From: JAJPKK01 sp963802745
Lineage (GTDB): Bacteria; Pseudomonadota; Alphaproteobacteria; Rhizobiales; Xanthobacteraceae
Direction of reading: 5' to 3'
Length of the DNA: 64,000 nucleotides
Assembly: GCA_963802745.1 (NCBI GenBank)
Contig: CAWDKL010000062.1
Coordinates: forward strand, 16,805 to 80,804
Part shown: positions 42,211-51,579 of the stretch, one piece after another
Layout: the number at the start of each line of letters is the position of its first letter
Position numbering within the stretch: position 1 is the stretch's first letter
Made by a program: the position numbers and the translations under genes
Notes under the pieces: model-generated
Database searches by the model: none
Seen by the model: only the letters and a program-made list of their open reading frames with translations
Told to the model about the DNA's origin: nothing

Positions 42211-43785
42211 TTATTCGGCCGCGATTGGCATATCATCCTGTTGGGCCGGCTGTCGTTTGGTCGGGCCGCGCAGCGGCCTCTCTTCAACGATGGCGAGCGC
42301 GGCAAGCGCCGCCGCAAGGCAGGCGGCCGCAGCTGCGAAGACCCAGGAAAATACCTGTGAAAAGTCCGCCTCGATCGGTCCCGAATGCAGCACCGTTCCA
42401 CGATGGAATGGCTCCAGGGCCGGCGTGCCGCCGATCGTACCCAGAACGATCGCCCCGAATCCCGCCACCACGATCGTGCCACCAAGCAGGCGGAAGAAGT
42501 TCAGCGTCCCGGTGGCGACGCCGAATTGGTGCGGCAGCACGGCATTTTGCATCAGCACCGTGGTCACGGGATACATGGTCCCAATCCCGCCGCCCGCGAG
42601 CACCAACAGCACGGCCACGATGCCGAGCGGCATGTCGTCGCGCGCAGCCAACACGGCCAGCGCCGCGATGGCGACCAGCAGTCCTACCGAGGGAATACGT
42701 TTATAACGTTTGTAGCGGCCGAGCCCGCGGCCGGCCAAAAATGCCCCCACCACGGTGCCGGCCGTAAAGGCGATGAGCGCGACGCCGGACATTGATGCGG
42801 TGGCACCGCGCGCCAGTTCAAGATACAACGGCAAGTAGATCGACAGTCCCACAATGGCGCCGATCGAGAAGAAACCGGCCAGCGCCGTGCCGGCAACCGT
42901 CCGTTCACTGAGCACCGAAAGCGGGATGAACGGTTCTGCCGCCGTGGCGATCCGCCAGCCGAACAGCAGCCACAGGCCGGCGGAGCCGGCGATGAGCGAC
43001 AGAATCGGCGCCGACAACCAAGGATAGCGCGCGCCACCCCAGGTCATCGCCAGCATCAGGGCCAGCGATGCCGCGACCATGAGGGCGGCTCCGGCCCAAT
43101 CCAGCGTGTGCGGCCGCTCATTGCGCGGCAGCCGTTCCAGCGCCCGGTACGATATAACTACGGCCAGAATACCCATCGGCACGTTGATCCAAAAGATCAG
43201 CGACCAGTGCAGATGGTCGGTCAAAAAGCCGCCGAGCAGCGGACCCACCACGCTCGCGATCATGAACATCAAGGCCGATTGGGTTTGATAGCGCGGCCGT
43301 TCGCGCGGCGACACCAGATCCGCGATGATGGCTTGCGCGATCGGCAGGATGCCGCCGCCGCCGATGCCCTGTACGGCGCGCGCCGCGACCAGCACCCACA
43401 GGGTCGGGGCGAGTGCGCAGGCGACCGATCCGAGAACGAAAATGATCACGCCCGTGAGCAGGATGACGCGCCGGCCGTAGATGTCGGACAATTTTCCGAA
43501 TAGTGGCGTCACCGCCGTGGCACTCAGCAGATACGCTCCGACCACCCAGGAGAGGTTTGCCATGTCGCCCAGGCGGGCGCCGATGGTCGGCAGGGCCGGC
43601 GCGATGATGGTCTGTTCCAAGGCGGACAAGAACATCGCCAGCATGATGCCGGCGATGATGGCATGAACCGCGGCCGGTTCGAGCGGCGCCTCGAAGGTGT
43701 CGTGCGCCGTGGCCGCGGCGCGCAGGCGATCAGCCGGACGGACACCCTCGGTGACATCGGACTGTGGTGCGGGCGGAAGCGTCAT
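42211..43785 (-). CDS. DHA2-family multidrug MFS exporter, paralogue of the adjacent gene
   Basis: The product has 524 residues and is collinear with the gene at 40574: IIAGIMLAMFLSALEQTIIA with PALPTIGARLGDMANLSWVV, then PLFGKLSDIYGRRVILLTGV and VQGIGGGGILPIAQAIIADL. About 14 membrane segments are expected. The two genes share gene order and orientation with a 53-base spacer, so they probably arose by tandem duplication and may be co-transcribed, this one first. Substrates are unknown. No MarR or TetR regulator is adjacent. Confidence 0.92.
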   Translation of the reverse strand: MTLPPAPQSDVTEGVRPADRLRAAATAHDTFEAPLEPAAVHAIIAGIMLAMFLSALEQTIIAPALPTIGARLGDMANLSWVVGAYLLSATAVTPLFGKLSDIYGRRVILLTGVIIFVLGSVACALAPTLWVLVAARAVQGIGGGGILPIAQAIIADLVSPRERPRYQTQSALMFMIASVVGPLLGGFLTDHLHWSLIFWINVPMGILAVVISYRALERLPRNERPHTLDWAGAALMVAASLALMLAMTWGGARYPWLSAPILSLIAGSAGLWLLFGWRIATAAEPFIPLSVLSERTVAGTALAGFFSIGAIVGLSIYLPLYLELARGATASMSGVALIAFTAGTVVGAFLAGRGLGRYKRYKRIPSVGLLVAIAALAVLAARDDMPLGIVAVLLVLAGGGIGTMYPVTTVLMQNAVLPHQFGVATGTLNFFRLLGGTIVVAGFGAIVLGTIGGTPALEPFHRGTVLHSGPIEADFSQVFSWVFAAAAACLAAALAALAIVEERPLRGPTKRQPAQQDDMPIAAE

Positions 43786-44282
43786 GAGGCGTTACTGCAT
43801 ATGGCCATCTTGGCGACGGCGGGATCGAATCGGTTGCCGGCAAGTTCGTCGGTCATGCCCGGATGGGCCCCTGCCACTATCCGAACGGACAATAAACGAT
43901 GCTGCCCCAGAGTTGCGTCGAGTGACAGCGCAACGGCGATCACGACGCCGCAATTCCACACCTTGCGCTGTCTAGATTTCTTTCACCACGATAGTGCCGG
44001 GTTCGCTGCGCTATTTCAATCCAACAACTCTTGCCTGTACCGTGAAATTTTTTTCATGCGGCATGGCGCGGCTCAACAGAGCGCAGCGTCTTGCAACACG
44101 TGCCGTCCATGGCGGCGGATGCGCCACGACGACCCGTCGCGTGCACGTTCGCCGCCCTTCCTCTTGAATTTGCGATTCGCTTTGCTGCCATGCGGGCGAC
44201 ACGCCCGCCGAACATTCCGCTGTCGCGAGCTGGCGGATCGGGCTATCGAGGCTGCTCCTTAAGGCTCTTTTCCCTCCCGGTC
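43786..44282. other. Divergent intergenic region
   Basis: The gap of 497 bases separates the MFS exporter (minus) from the CoxL-type gene (plus). It should contain both promoters. The CoxL frame is open across part of it, but residues before the ATG at 44283 do not resemble the family N-terminus. No domain-bearing frame, repeat or structured RNA was recognised. Confidence 0.4.
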
Positions 44283-46655
44283 ATGCAACAGCCCAAACCC
44301 TCCGAACACTTCCGCTTCATCGGCACGCCGCTGCCGCGCAAGGAGGACGCGCGGCTGACCACCGGCGCCGGTCGCTTCAGCGACGATTTTTCCGTCCCCG
44401 GCCAGTGTTACCTGGCGGTGGTGCGGTCGCCGCATCCGCATGCGCGCATCCGTAACGTGGACTTTTCCGCCGCGCGCGCGCTGCCGGGCGTCGTTGCGAC
44501 CTTCAGCGGGGCTGATTGCCTGGCCGCCGGGCTCAATCCCATTCCGCACGATCCGCTGCCAAAAACCAAATTCGACATGAAGCTGCATGCGCCGGGCGGC
44601 GGCGCGGTGTTCATCGGCCCGCACTTGCTGCTCCCCGCCGACAAGGCACGCCATGTCGGCGAGGCGGTCGCCGCCGTGGTGGCGGAAACCCAGGCCCAGG
44701 CGCTCGATGCCGCCGAGGCGGTCGTGGTGGATTATGAGGAACTGCCGTTCGTCCTGCATTCCGAAGACGCCATGAAGCCGGAGGCGCCGCTGGTCTGGGC
44801 GGAGGCGCCGCTCAACACGCCGGTGGATACGTGGTTCGGCGATCCGGCCGCGACCGACGCGGCGTTCGCGTCCGCGGACCATGTGGTGGCGATGGATTTC
44901 CATATCGACCGCGTCACCGGCGTCCCGCTGGAACCGCGCGCGGCACTCGCGGAATTCGACGCGGCGTCCGGCCGCTACACGCTGCATGCCGGCAGCGGCG
45001 GCGCGGTGCGGCAGAAGAACGAGCTCTCCGGCGTGCTCGGCATCGCGCCGGACCGGCTACGGGTGCTCTCCTACGACGTTGGCGGCAATTTCGGCACCCG
45101 CAACCGTGTGTTCGTGGAATTCGGCCTGGTGCTGTGGGCCGCGGGGCAGCTGCGCCGGCCGGTGAAATACACCGCATCGCGCTCGGAATGCTTTTTGAGC
45201 GACTACCAGGGCCGGGATCTCGTCACCAAGGTGGAACTGGCGCTGCGCCGGGACGGGAAATTCCTAGGGATGCGCGCCACCAATATCAGCAATGTGGGGG
45301 CGCGCTGCGTGTCGCTGTCGCCGCTCTCCAAGGGTGCCGGGCTGATCACCGGCTCCTACGACATTCCGGCCGCGACGCTGCGTGCCATGGCGGTTTACAC
45401 CAACACCATGCCGACCCAAGCCTACCGCAGTTCCGGGCGGCCGGAGGTGACGTTCGCGATCGAGCGGCTGGTGGATACGGCCGCCGCCCAACTCGGCTTC
45501 GACCGCATCGCGCTGCGGCGCAAGAATTTGGTGCGACCAAAACAAATGCCCTACCGAAACGCGGTCGGCATGCTCTACGACAGCGGCCGCTACGAAGAGA
45601 ACATGAACACGGCGATGGACATCGCCGACTGGAAGGGCTTTCCGTCGCGGCGGCGCGAGGCCAAGCGGCGCGGCCGGCTTGCCGGATTGGGGTTGGCGAA
45701 CTACGTGGAGTCTTCCATCGGCGCACCCAAGGAGCAGGCGCAAATCCGGGTGCGGCCGGAGGGCCGGGTCGATGTGGTGATCGGCACCCAGCCGGCCGGT
45801 CAAGGCCACGAGACGAGCTTTGCCCAGGTGGTGTCGGACCTCCTCGGCGTGCCGGTCGAGCGGGTGAATATCATTCTCGGCGATACCGATGTGGTGCGTC
45901 TCGGCGGCGGTTCCCATTCGGGGCGCTCGATGCGCCACGCCGCCACGGTGTTTTCCAAGGCAGCGGCGCATCTGATCCAAAAGGGCATCTGCATCGCCGC
46001 CCAGGTGCTGGAAATCGCGCCGGAGCGCGTGACGTTCCAGGACGGCCGCTTTGCGTCGCCGGACCGCAACCGCAATTTCGACATGCTGGAACTGGCGGCC
46101 GAAGTGGCGGATATCGAACTTGCCGGCGACCTCGCCGAGGGCCTCGCTGTCGTCACCGACAATGAGATGCACGAGCCGGTGTTCCCGAACGGCTGCGCCA
46201 TCTGCGAGGTCGAGGTCGATCCGCAAACCGGCGAGGTCGCGATCACCCGCTATGCCTGCGTGGATGATGTCGGCCGCTGCATCAACCCGCTCATCGTCGA
46301 CGGTCAGACCCACGGCGCCATTGTCCAGGGGCTCGGCCAGGCGATGTGGGAGCTGGTCTATCTCGATCCGGATTCCGGCCAGCCTCTGACCGGCTCGCTG
46401 ATGGATTACGGCATGCCGCGGGCCGACCTGGTACCGTCGTTCACCACCCGCATCGCCGAGGTGCTGTCGCCCACCAATCCGCTCGGCATCAAGGCCGGCG
46501 GCGAAGGCGGCACTACCGCGGCGCCGGCCGTGATCGTCAGCGCCATCGTGGATGCCCTCAAGGATTTTGGCATCCGCGATGTCAAGATGCCGGCGACGCC
46601 CTACCGGATATGGAAGCTCATCCAGGACGCCAAGGCCGAGCGTGCGCACGCATAA
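44283..46655 (+). CDS. CoxL-type molybdenum hydroxylase large subunit, orphan
   Basis: The product has 790 residues from the ATG at 44283, beginning HFRFIGTPLPRKEDARLTTG, the usual N-terminus of these subunits. The active-site loop reads AYRSSGRPEV near residue 379; CO dehydrogenase form I would show AYRCSFR, so this is a form II or other aldehyde/xanthine-type enzyme. Cofactor contacts include GGGSHSGRSMRHA near 540 and GGEGGTTAAPAV near 740, with the catalytic Glu. The subunit binds Mo-molybdopterin cytosine dinucleotide. The FAD (CoxM) and 2Fe-2S (CoxS) subunits that normally accompany it are not adjacent, so it must pair with distant partners or act differently. Confidence 0.9.
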   Translation: MQQPKPSEHFRFIGTPLPRKEDARLTTGAGRFSDDFSVPGQCYLAVVRSPHPHARIRNVDFSAARALPGVVATFSGADCLAAGLNPIPHDPLPKTKFDMKLHAPGGGAVFIGPHLLLPADKARHVGEAVAAVVAETQAQALDAAEAVVVDYEELPFVLHSEDAMKPEAPLVWAEAPLNTPVDTWFGDPAATDAAFASADHVVAMDFHIDRVTGVPLEPRAALAEFDAASGRYTLHAGSGGAVRQKNELSGVLGIAPDRLRVLSYDVGGNFGTRNRVFVEFGLVLWAAGQLRRPVKYTASRSECFLSDYQGRDLVTKVELALRRDGKFLGMRATNISNVGARCVSLSPLSKGAGLITGSYDIPAATLRAMAVYTNTMPTQAYRSSGRPEVTFAIERLVDTAAAQLGFDRIALRRKNLVRPKQMPYRNAVGMLYDSGRYEENMNTAMDIADWKGFPSRRREAKRRGRLAGLGLANYVESSIGAPKEQAQIRVRPEGRVDVVIGTQPAGQGHETSFAQVVSDLLGVPVERVNIILGDTDVVRLGGGSHSGRSMRHAATVFSKAAAHLIQKGICIAAQVLEIAPERVTFQDGRFASPDRNRNFDMLELAAEVADIELAGDLAEGLAVVTDNEMHEPVFPNGCAICEVEVDPQTGEVAITRYACVDDVGRCINPLIVDGQTHGAIVQGLGQAMWELVYLDPDSGQPLTGSLMDYGMPRADLVPSFTTRIAEVLSPTNPLGIKAGGEGGTTAAPAVIVSAIVDALKDFGIRDVKMPATPYRIWKLIQDAKAERAHA

Positions 46656-46707
46656 GCGTTTAGGAGCGGCGGCGCGGATTGTCGGCCGCACGCCAAATCG
46701 GCCGGCG

Positions 46708-47531
46708 TCACCGTTCCGCCGCCACCGCGCTCTCGTGCCAGCGGCGCAGCAGCAGATGCGATAGGAGCGAGGTGGCGAGGAAAATCGCCACTCCCGTGGC
46801 CGACAGCAGGATCAAAGCCGCGAACATGCGCGGGATATTGAGGCGATAGCCGGATTCGGCGATCCGGTAAGCGAGCCCCGATCCGGCGCCGGCGGCTCCG
46901 GCGGCGATTTCCGCCACCACGGCGCCGATCAGCGCCAGCCCGCCCGCGATCTTCAGGCCGCCGAGCATATAGGGCAGCGCCGCCGGCAGTTTTAGCCGCC
47001 ACAGGATGGCGGCGCGGGAGGCTCCGTAGATCGCGAACAGATCCACCAGATTGCGATCGACCGAATTGAGTCCCCAGCGTGGTGTTGGCCAGCACCGGAA
47101 AGAACGCCACGATCCAGGCGCAGGCGAGCACCGCTCCCTGCTGCGGCAGGTAGATGAGCAGCAAGCGGTGCGATCGCCACCACGGGGGTGACCTGCAGGA
47201 TCACGGCGAACGGATAGAGTGAGTGCTCGATCAGACGCGATTGGTTGAACAGGATCGCGAGCCCGATGCCGCCAAAAAGCGCCAGCGCCAGCCCTTCGAA
47301 GGTGGTCGTCAGTGTTACCAGCAGCGAATCCCACAGCAGCGTCCAGTCTGACACCAGCGTTGCCGCCACCAGACCCGGACCAGGCAGGATGAAGGGCGGG
47401 ATATGGTTGATACGCACCACCAAATCCCACGCCAGGATGGTGAGCCCAAGCGTCGCCACCGGCAGCACGAAGCGCGGCCAGCCGCCTGCAAGACCGGTGG
47501 ACATGGCCGTGGAGGGGCGGGGGTCGGTCAT
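46708..47531 (-). pseudogene. ABC transporter permease (SsuC/TauC type), broken by two indels
   Basis: The start ATG at 47531 overlaps the ATPase stop by four bases. Frame one gives FVLPVATLGLTILAWDLVVR, INHIPPFILPGPGLVAATLV and LAILFNQSRLIEHSLYPFAV to VTPVVAIAPL. Near 47160 the frame shifts to LIYLPQQGAVLACAWIVAFF and PVLANTTLG; near 47080 it shifts again to NSVDRNLVDLFAIYGASRAA and ILWRLKLPAALPYMLGGLKI, the EAA cytoplasmic loop that contacts the ATPase, ending at 46708. Joined together it is a normal ~274-residue permease for nitrate, sulfonate or pyrimidine import. Two indels in 80 bases are compatible with sequence error. Confidence 0.8.
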
Positions 47532-48406
47532 GCGTTTCCCCAAGGTATTCCGCCCGCGCCCGCCATGGCGCTCTCCAGCGCCTGCGACACCGTCCGGCAC
47601 AGGGCCGCGTAATCCGCGGAGGTGCGAAAGCGCTCGTCGCGCGGATAGGGCGCGTCGATCGCGATCTCGGTAAACACCCGGCCCGGCCGCGGCGTCATCA
47701 CCACGATCCGGCGCGACAGGTAGACCAACTCGAATACCGAATGGGTGACGAAAATGGCCGTGTGGCCGACCGCCTGCCACAGCGCGAGCAGATCGTTGTT
47801 GAGCTTGAAACGGGTGATCTCGTCGAGTGCCGCGAACGGCTCGTCCATCAGCAGCAGCGGCGGATCGGTGACCAGCGCGCGGGCGATCGAGACCCGCATT
47901 TTCATGCCGCCGGAGAGTTCGCGCGGATAGGCATCCCGGAATGCCGCGAGGCCGACCCGCTCCAGCGCCTGGGCGGCGCGCTGCTCCGCAGCCTCGCGCG
48001 GCATGCCCTGAAGTTCGAGCGGCAGCGTTACGTTGCGCGCTACCGTCGCCCACGGCATCAAGGTCGGTTCCTGGAACACGAAGCCGACATCAAGCCCGTT
48101 GCGCCGGCGCTTGCGAGCGCCGCCGCTCCCGTCCGTGCCCCACGCAATGCGGCCGGCCGTGGGTTCGCCGAGGCCGGCGATCAGCCGCAGCGCCGTCGAT
48201 TTGCCGCAGCCGGACGGGCCGAGCAGGGAGAGGAATTCGCCGGCGCGGACGGTCAGATCGAAATGATCAAGCGCGAGCGTGCCGTTGCGAAAGCGCTTGG
48301 TGACGCCATCGAGCGTGACCACGGGCGCACCCGCCGGGGCGGACGCCGCGGCCATGGCAATCGCGGGTAGGCCCATCGCGGGAGCCAAGAATCGATCCGA
48401 ACTCAT
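47528..48406 (-). CDS. ABC transporter ATPase (SsuB/TauB/NrtD type)
   Basis: The product has 292 residues. VVTLDGVTKRFRNGTLALDH, LLGPSGCGKSTALRLIAGL (Walker A), VFQEPTLMPWATVARNVTLP (Q-loop, family-specific PTLMPW), LSGGMKMRVSIARAL (signature) and LLLMDEPFAALDEITR (Walker B) are all present. This subgroup energises uptake of sulfonates, taurine, nitrate or pyrimidine precursors. The permease gene follows with a four-base ATGA overlap. The binding-protein gene is missing from the operon; the NMT1-like protein at 10352 belongs to the matching class but lies 36 kb away and lacks a signal peptide. Confidence 0.93.
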   Translation of the reverse strand: MSSDRFLAPAMGLPAIAMAAASAPAGAPVVTLDGVTKRFRNGTLALDHFDLTVRAGEFLSLLGPSGCGKSTALRLIAGLGEPTAGRIAWGTDGSGGARKRRRNGLDVGFVFQEPTLMPWATVARNVTLPLELQGMPREAAEQRAAQALERVGLAAFRDAYPRELSGGMKMRVSIARALVTDPPLLLMDEPFAALDEITRFKLNNDLLALWQAVGHTAIFVTHSVFELVYLSRRIVVMTPRPGRVFTEIAIDAPYPRDERFRTSADYAALCRTVSQALESAMAGAGGIPWGNA

Positions 48407-48531
48407 CGGAACATGCTCTTCAACCCGGTGTTCCCAACCGTCGCCGCGATTTGCGCACTGCAGCGTAGCGCTTCAATTCTGCATCAACAAATGGATTTTT
48501 CTTATGCCATGTATTTGTGTGCCGGGCACCT

Positions 48532-48600
48532 GGGAGCGCGGGCGTCTCGCCCGCTTTTTTGGGCCGGACGTGCAAGTGCGGGCGAGACGCCCGCGCTCCA
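48532..48600. repeat. Perfect palindromic intergenic repeat
   Basis: GGGAGCGCGGGCGTCTCGCC (from 48532) recurs as its reverse complement GGCGAGACGCCCGCGCTCC ending near 48599, separated by a spacer with a T-run (CTTTTTTGGGCC). The 23-base arms are essentially perfect, so a long stem would form on either strand. It lies between the divergent ATPase and pentapeptide-repeat genes, about 125 bases from each start. It resembles a dispersed palindromic element or a bidirectional terminator. Confidence 0.75.
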
Positions 48601-48723
48601 GTTTGCCTCTCGGCGCCATCGCGCGGTGGAGGCATTTGCGATTCGCTCCGCACCATCGCCGCGCTACCGTCGCGATAGCGGATGCGTTATGATCGCTCCC
48701 GCCGCCATCAGGAGTGCCATGCC

Positions 48724-49509
48724 ATGAACCCCGCTTCGCGTTTCGCCGCCGCCCTGAGCCTCGCCCTTGCGCTTTGCTCCCCCGCCGCTGTCACCGGCGC
48801 CGTGGCGCAATCGGCCGATGCGGAGGCGTTCCTTGCGGGCCGGGCCAAGGATTGTCCGGGCTGCAATCTGGCGGGCGCGAGCCTCAAGCGGCGCAATCTG
48901 GCCGGGGTCAATCTGGCCGGCGCTAACCTCGCCGGCGCCAGCTTCCACCGCGCCAACCTGCGCGGGGCCAACCTGTCCGGCGCCGATCTTACCGGCGCCA
49001 ATCTCAACAAGACCGACCTGATCCAGGCCAATCTCAGCGGCGCCAAGATGGCCAACGCCATGCTGTTCGAGGCCGATGCGAGCCGCGCCAATTTCTCCCG
49101 TGCCAACTTGACGGAAGCCCTAATGGGCAGCATCCGCCTGCTCAACGGCCAGATCGACCAGGCCATTCTGACCGAAGCCGACCTCGAGGCGGCGTTCCTC
49201 AACGAGGCGAATTTTTCCAAATCCACGCTCAACGGCGCCAATCTGCATCAGGGCCGCATGCTGCGCGTCAACCTCAGCGGCGCGGTGGCCAACGGCGTCG
49301 AGTTCACGCTCGCCAATTTGCGCGACGCCAATTTAAGTGGGGCGCAGCTCGGCGAATCGATCTTCTTTCTGGCCGACATGGGTGGCGCCAATTTGAGCGG
49401 CGCCAATCTCAATCACGCCGTGTTGCGCTCGGCCAATATGGGCAACACCAACCAGACCGGTACGGTGTTCACCGGCGCCATGATGCCGGACAATTCGATC
49501 CATCCGTAA
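48724..49509 (+). CDS. Exported pentapeptide-repeat protein
   Basis: The product has 261 residues from the ATG at 48724 (AGGAG upstream at normal spacing). A signal peptide (FAAALSLALALCSPAAVTGA) is followed by FLAGRAKDCPGCNLAGASL. Then about 30 pentapeptide units of the A(N/D)LxG kind follow (e.g. ANLRGANLSGADLTGANL), which fold into a right-handed quadrilateral helix. An imperfect stretch near residues 130-160 (EALMGSIRLLNGQIDQAIL) interrupts the coil. The family has no single function; exported members are probably structural or binding proteins. No partner gene is adjacent. Confidence 0.9.
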   Translation: MNPASRFAAALSLALALCSPAAVTGAVAQSADAEAFLAGRAKDCPGCNLAGASLKRRNLAGVNLAGANLAGASFHRANLRGANLSGADLTGANLNKTDLIQANLSGAKMANAMLFEADASRANFSRANLTEALMGSIRLLNGQIDQAILTEADLEAAFLNEANFSKSTLNGANLHQGRMLRVNLSGAVANGVEFTLANLRDANLSGAQLGESIFFLADMGGANLSGANLNHAVLRSANMGNTNQTGTVFTGAMMPDNSIHP

Positions 49510-49539
49510 CGGCCGATCAATCCGGGCGCGACGTTCACG

Positions 49540-50220
49540 TCACGGGGTTTTGAAACGCACCGCCGTGACGAAAAAGAGTTCGCTATCGATCGCCTGTTCG
49601 GGCGGACGCGGCAATGGCTGAGCGCGCTCCAGCATGGCCAGCGTCTCCTGATCGAGCATTGCCCAGCCGGAGCTGTGCACGATGCGGCTGTTCAAGAGCC
49701 GCCCTTGGTGGTCGATGGTGAACTCGACCGTGGCCACCCCTTGCGCACGATCGGCACGCGCTGCAAACGGGTAGCGCTTGAACTTTTCAATGTGGGCGGC
49801 AAGCAGGCTCTGCCAGCGCACCACCGATTTGGGCGGCGGGCGTCCCGCGGCGGGCGCTGTGGCCTGTTTCTCCTCGGAAGGCGGCTGAGGCACGGGCGGT
49901 TGCGGCATCGGCAGCGCCAATTCGGACTCCGGCTCGGGCGGCTTGGTGTCCTCCTTTTGTGCCGGCGTCGCCTGGCTTTCCTCCTCCGCCACGGGACCGG
50001 GCGGCAAATCCTGCCGTGGCGCGATGTTCGGCACCAGGGACTCCGGCAAATCGAGCGTGACCACCGGCACGTCGATGCCGAAATAAAACTCCTCGGTCGG
50101 ATTCAGCAGCACCATCGCGGCGAGCCCGTGGCCCGCCACCACCAGCGCGAAGCAGCCCGCCCACCGCAGCCATTCGGCGCCGCGCGACGGCGGCGATCCA
50201 CCGCGCCAGTTCATCGGCAT
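49540..50220 (-). CDS. tonB: TonB-family energy-transducing protein
   Basis: The product has 226 residues. One N-terminal membrane anchor (CFALVVAGHGLAAMVLL) is followed by a periplasmic proline/glutamate-rich spacer (KEDTKPPEPESELALPMPQP, then PPVPQPPSEE). The C-terminal domain contains RYPFAARADRAQGVATVEFT, then IDHQGRLLNSRIVHSSGWAM and RAQPLPRPPE, the TonB C-terminal fold that contacts outer-membrane receptors. TonB passes proton-motive energy from ExbB/ExbD to siderophore or B12 receptors. No exbBD or receptor gene is nearby, so the partners must be elsewhere. Confidence 0.88.
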   Translation of the reverse strand: MPMNWRGGSPPSRGAEWLRWAGCFALVVAGHGLAAMVLLNPTEEFYFGIDVPVVTLDLPESLVPNIAPRQDLPPGPVAEEESQATPAQKEDTKPPEPESELALPMPQPPVPQPPSEEKQATAPAAGRPPPKSVVRWQSLLAAHIEKFKRYPFAARADRAQGVATVEFTIDHQGRLLNSRIVHSSGWAMLDQETLAMLERAQPLPRPPEQAIDSELFFVTAVRFKTP

Positions 50221-50628
50221 GTCTCCACAACGCCCGCCCTCTGCCAGCCCGGACCGAGCCGAACGGCGACGGCCGGCAGAAGATAGACGCCCTGGCGGCT
50301 CGCCATGGCAGATTGAAACCGAAACACCGGCGCACTCCGACGTAGCCGAGACGTGCTGGCGGGATCGGCCACGACCCGCTGCGTCCCGTTCCTCCCGCGC
50401 ACGTCCTTAGCGCTTACGGTTCGCGATCCGGCCGGATGGCCGGCTCGGTTCGAACCTCAGCGCTGGAACGACGGCGAGAGTGTATAACCAAAAAACCGAT
50501 CGTTGGGGAGGCGCCGCCGCCGGGACACATGGACTGGCTTCCGGTCCCAGGATGGCACGGCCCGCGGGAATTGCAGTCGCAAAAGTGGGGTAAGAGAAAG
50601 CACGCCAAGCCCCATAAGCCGGTTTTCC
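50221..50628. other. Intergenic region between TonB and methyltransferase genes
   Basis: This is a 408-base gap between two minus-strand genes. It holds the upstream region of tonB and the downstream region of the methyltransferase gene. Frames that cross it show no recognisable domain. No clear repeat or terminator was found. Confidence 0.35.
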
Positions 50629-51546
50629 TCACGGCGCCGGCTTCTCCCCGGCGCCGATCTCGACGGCGCCGAGCGCGTCGGCGAGCCGCGTCTTCGCCGA
50701 GCCCGGCCGCAACGGCTGCTGCTGGCTGGCGTCCGGCGCCCAGCCCGAGACCCAGACGATCTCGAAGGTGGCCCGCACCTTGCCGTCCGGATCGGCGAAC
50801 CGCTCCCCATAGACTTCCATGGCACGCAGCAAGGTGGGGCGGCGCAGCGGAAGCCGGCGGCGCTCGGCGAGCGCATTCGTCGCCCCCATGCGGCGCAGGT
50901 CGCGCAATAGGGAGAGCAGGCTCGCGTAGCGCACCGTAATGCGCTCGGTGTCGGTCACCGGCAGCGCAAAGCCGGTGCGCTGGAGTAGGGCGCCCATGGC
51001 GCGCACATCGGCAAACGGCGCCACCCGCGGCGACGCCCCGCCCTCGATCTCAGCTTCCGCCTGCGCGAAGCTTTGGCGCAACTCGCTCAACGTATCGCCG
51101 CCGAACAGCGCCGCCATGAACAGCCCGTCGGGTTTCAGTGCGCGGCTAATCTGCACCAGCACACCCGGCAGATCGTTGACGCCCTGCAGGGCCAGCGCCG
51201 AGACCACGAGATCGAGCGAAGCGTCGGCGAACGGCAGGGCCTCCTCGTCGGCCGCGACGCGCCACACTGCGGGGGCGGCATCTCCCGGAGCGCCCTGAAC
51301 TATGGCGAGCAGCGGATCGGCCGCGATCATGGTGCCGACGCGGTCGCCCGCGCTAAGCGCCGTGCGCAGCGCCGCCGTAGGGGTGCCGATGTCGGCGGCG
51401 AGCGCGAACCGGCGCAGCACCAGGGCGAGCCGGTCGGCAAAATCCGCAATAATGCGGTCGAGCAAGAATGTTTCCGGACCGAGTTGAAGTGCACGGCGGC
51501 GGCGTGCAAGCAACAGCCCCCGGTCGAAGATGATCGGAAATGCCAT
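50629..51546 (-). CDS. BioC-like SAM-dependent methyltransferase-fold protein
   Basis: The product has 305 residues. MAFPIIFDRGLLLARRRRAL recalls the N-terminus of BioC/NDUFAF5-like proteins (FDRxxxxxxRxRA). The motif I region (AADIGTPTAALRTALSAGD) lacks the usual GxGxG pattern, so SAM binding is uncertain. VVSALALQGVNDLPGVLVQI, then SRALKPDGLFMAALFGGDTL, matches the later methyltransferase motifs, and RITVRYASLLSLLRDLRRMG is the NDUFAF5-like C-terminal block. Alphaproteobacterial homologues of NDUFAF5 act in respiratory complex I assembly or in biotin synthesis. Which applies is not decided here. Confidence 0.75.
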   Translation of the reverse strand: MAFPIIFDRGLLLARRRRALQLGPETFLLDRIIADFADRLALVLRRFALAADIGTPTAALRTALSAGDRVGTMIAADPLLAIVQGAPGDAAPAVWRVAADEEALPFADASLDLVVSALALQGVNDLPGVLVQISRALKPDGLFMAALFGGDTLSELRQSFAQAEAEIEGGASPRVAPFADVRAMGALLQRTGFALPVTDTERITVRYASLLSLLRDLRRMGATNALAERRRLPLRRPTLLRAMEVYGERFADPDGKVRATFEIVWVSGWAPDASQQQPLRPGSAKTRLADALGAVEIGAGEKPAP

Positions 51547-51579
51547 GACGGTTCACGCACCGCCGTCAGCGGCGACCGT

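Noticed and set aside
45264..46691. Minus-strand open frame of 475 codons
   Set aside because: It is antisense to the CoxL-type gene, which carries all family motifs. Only codon bias keeps the antisense frame open.
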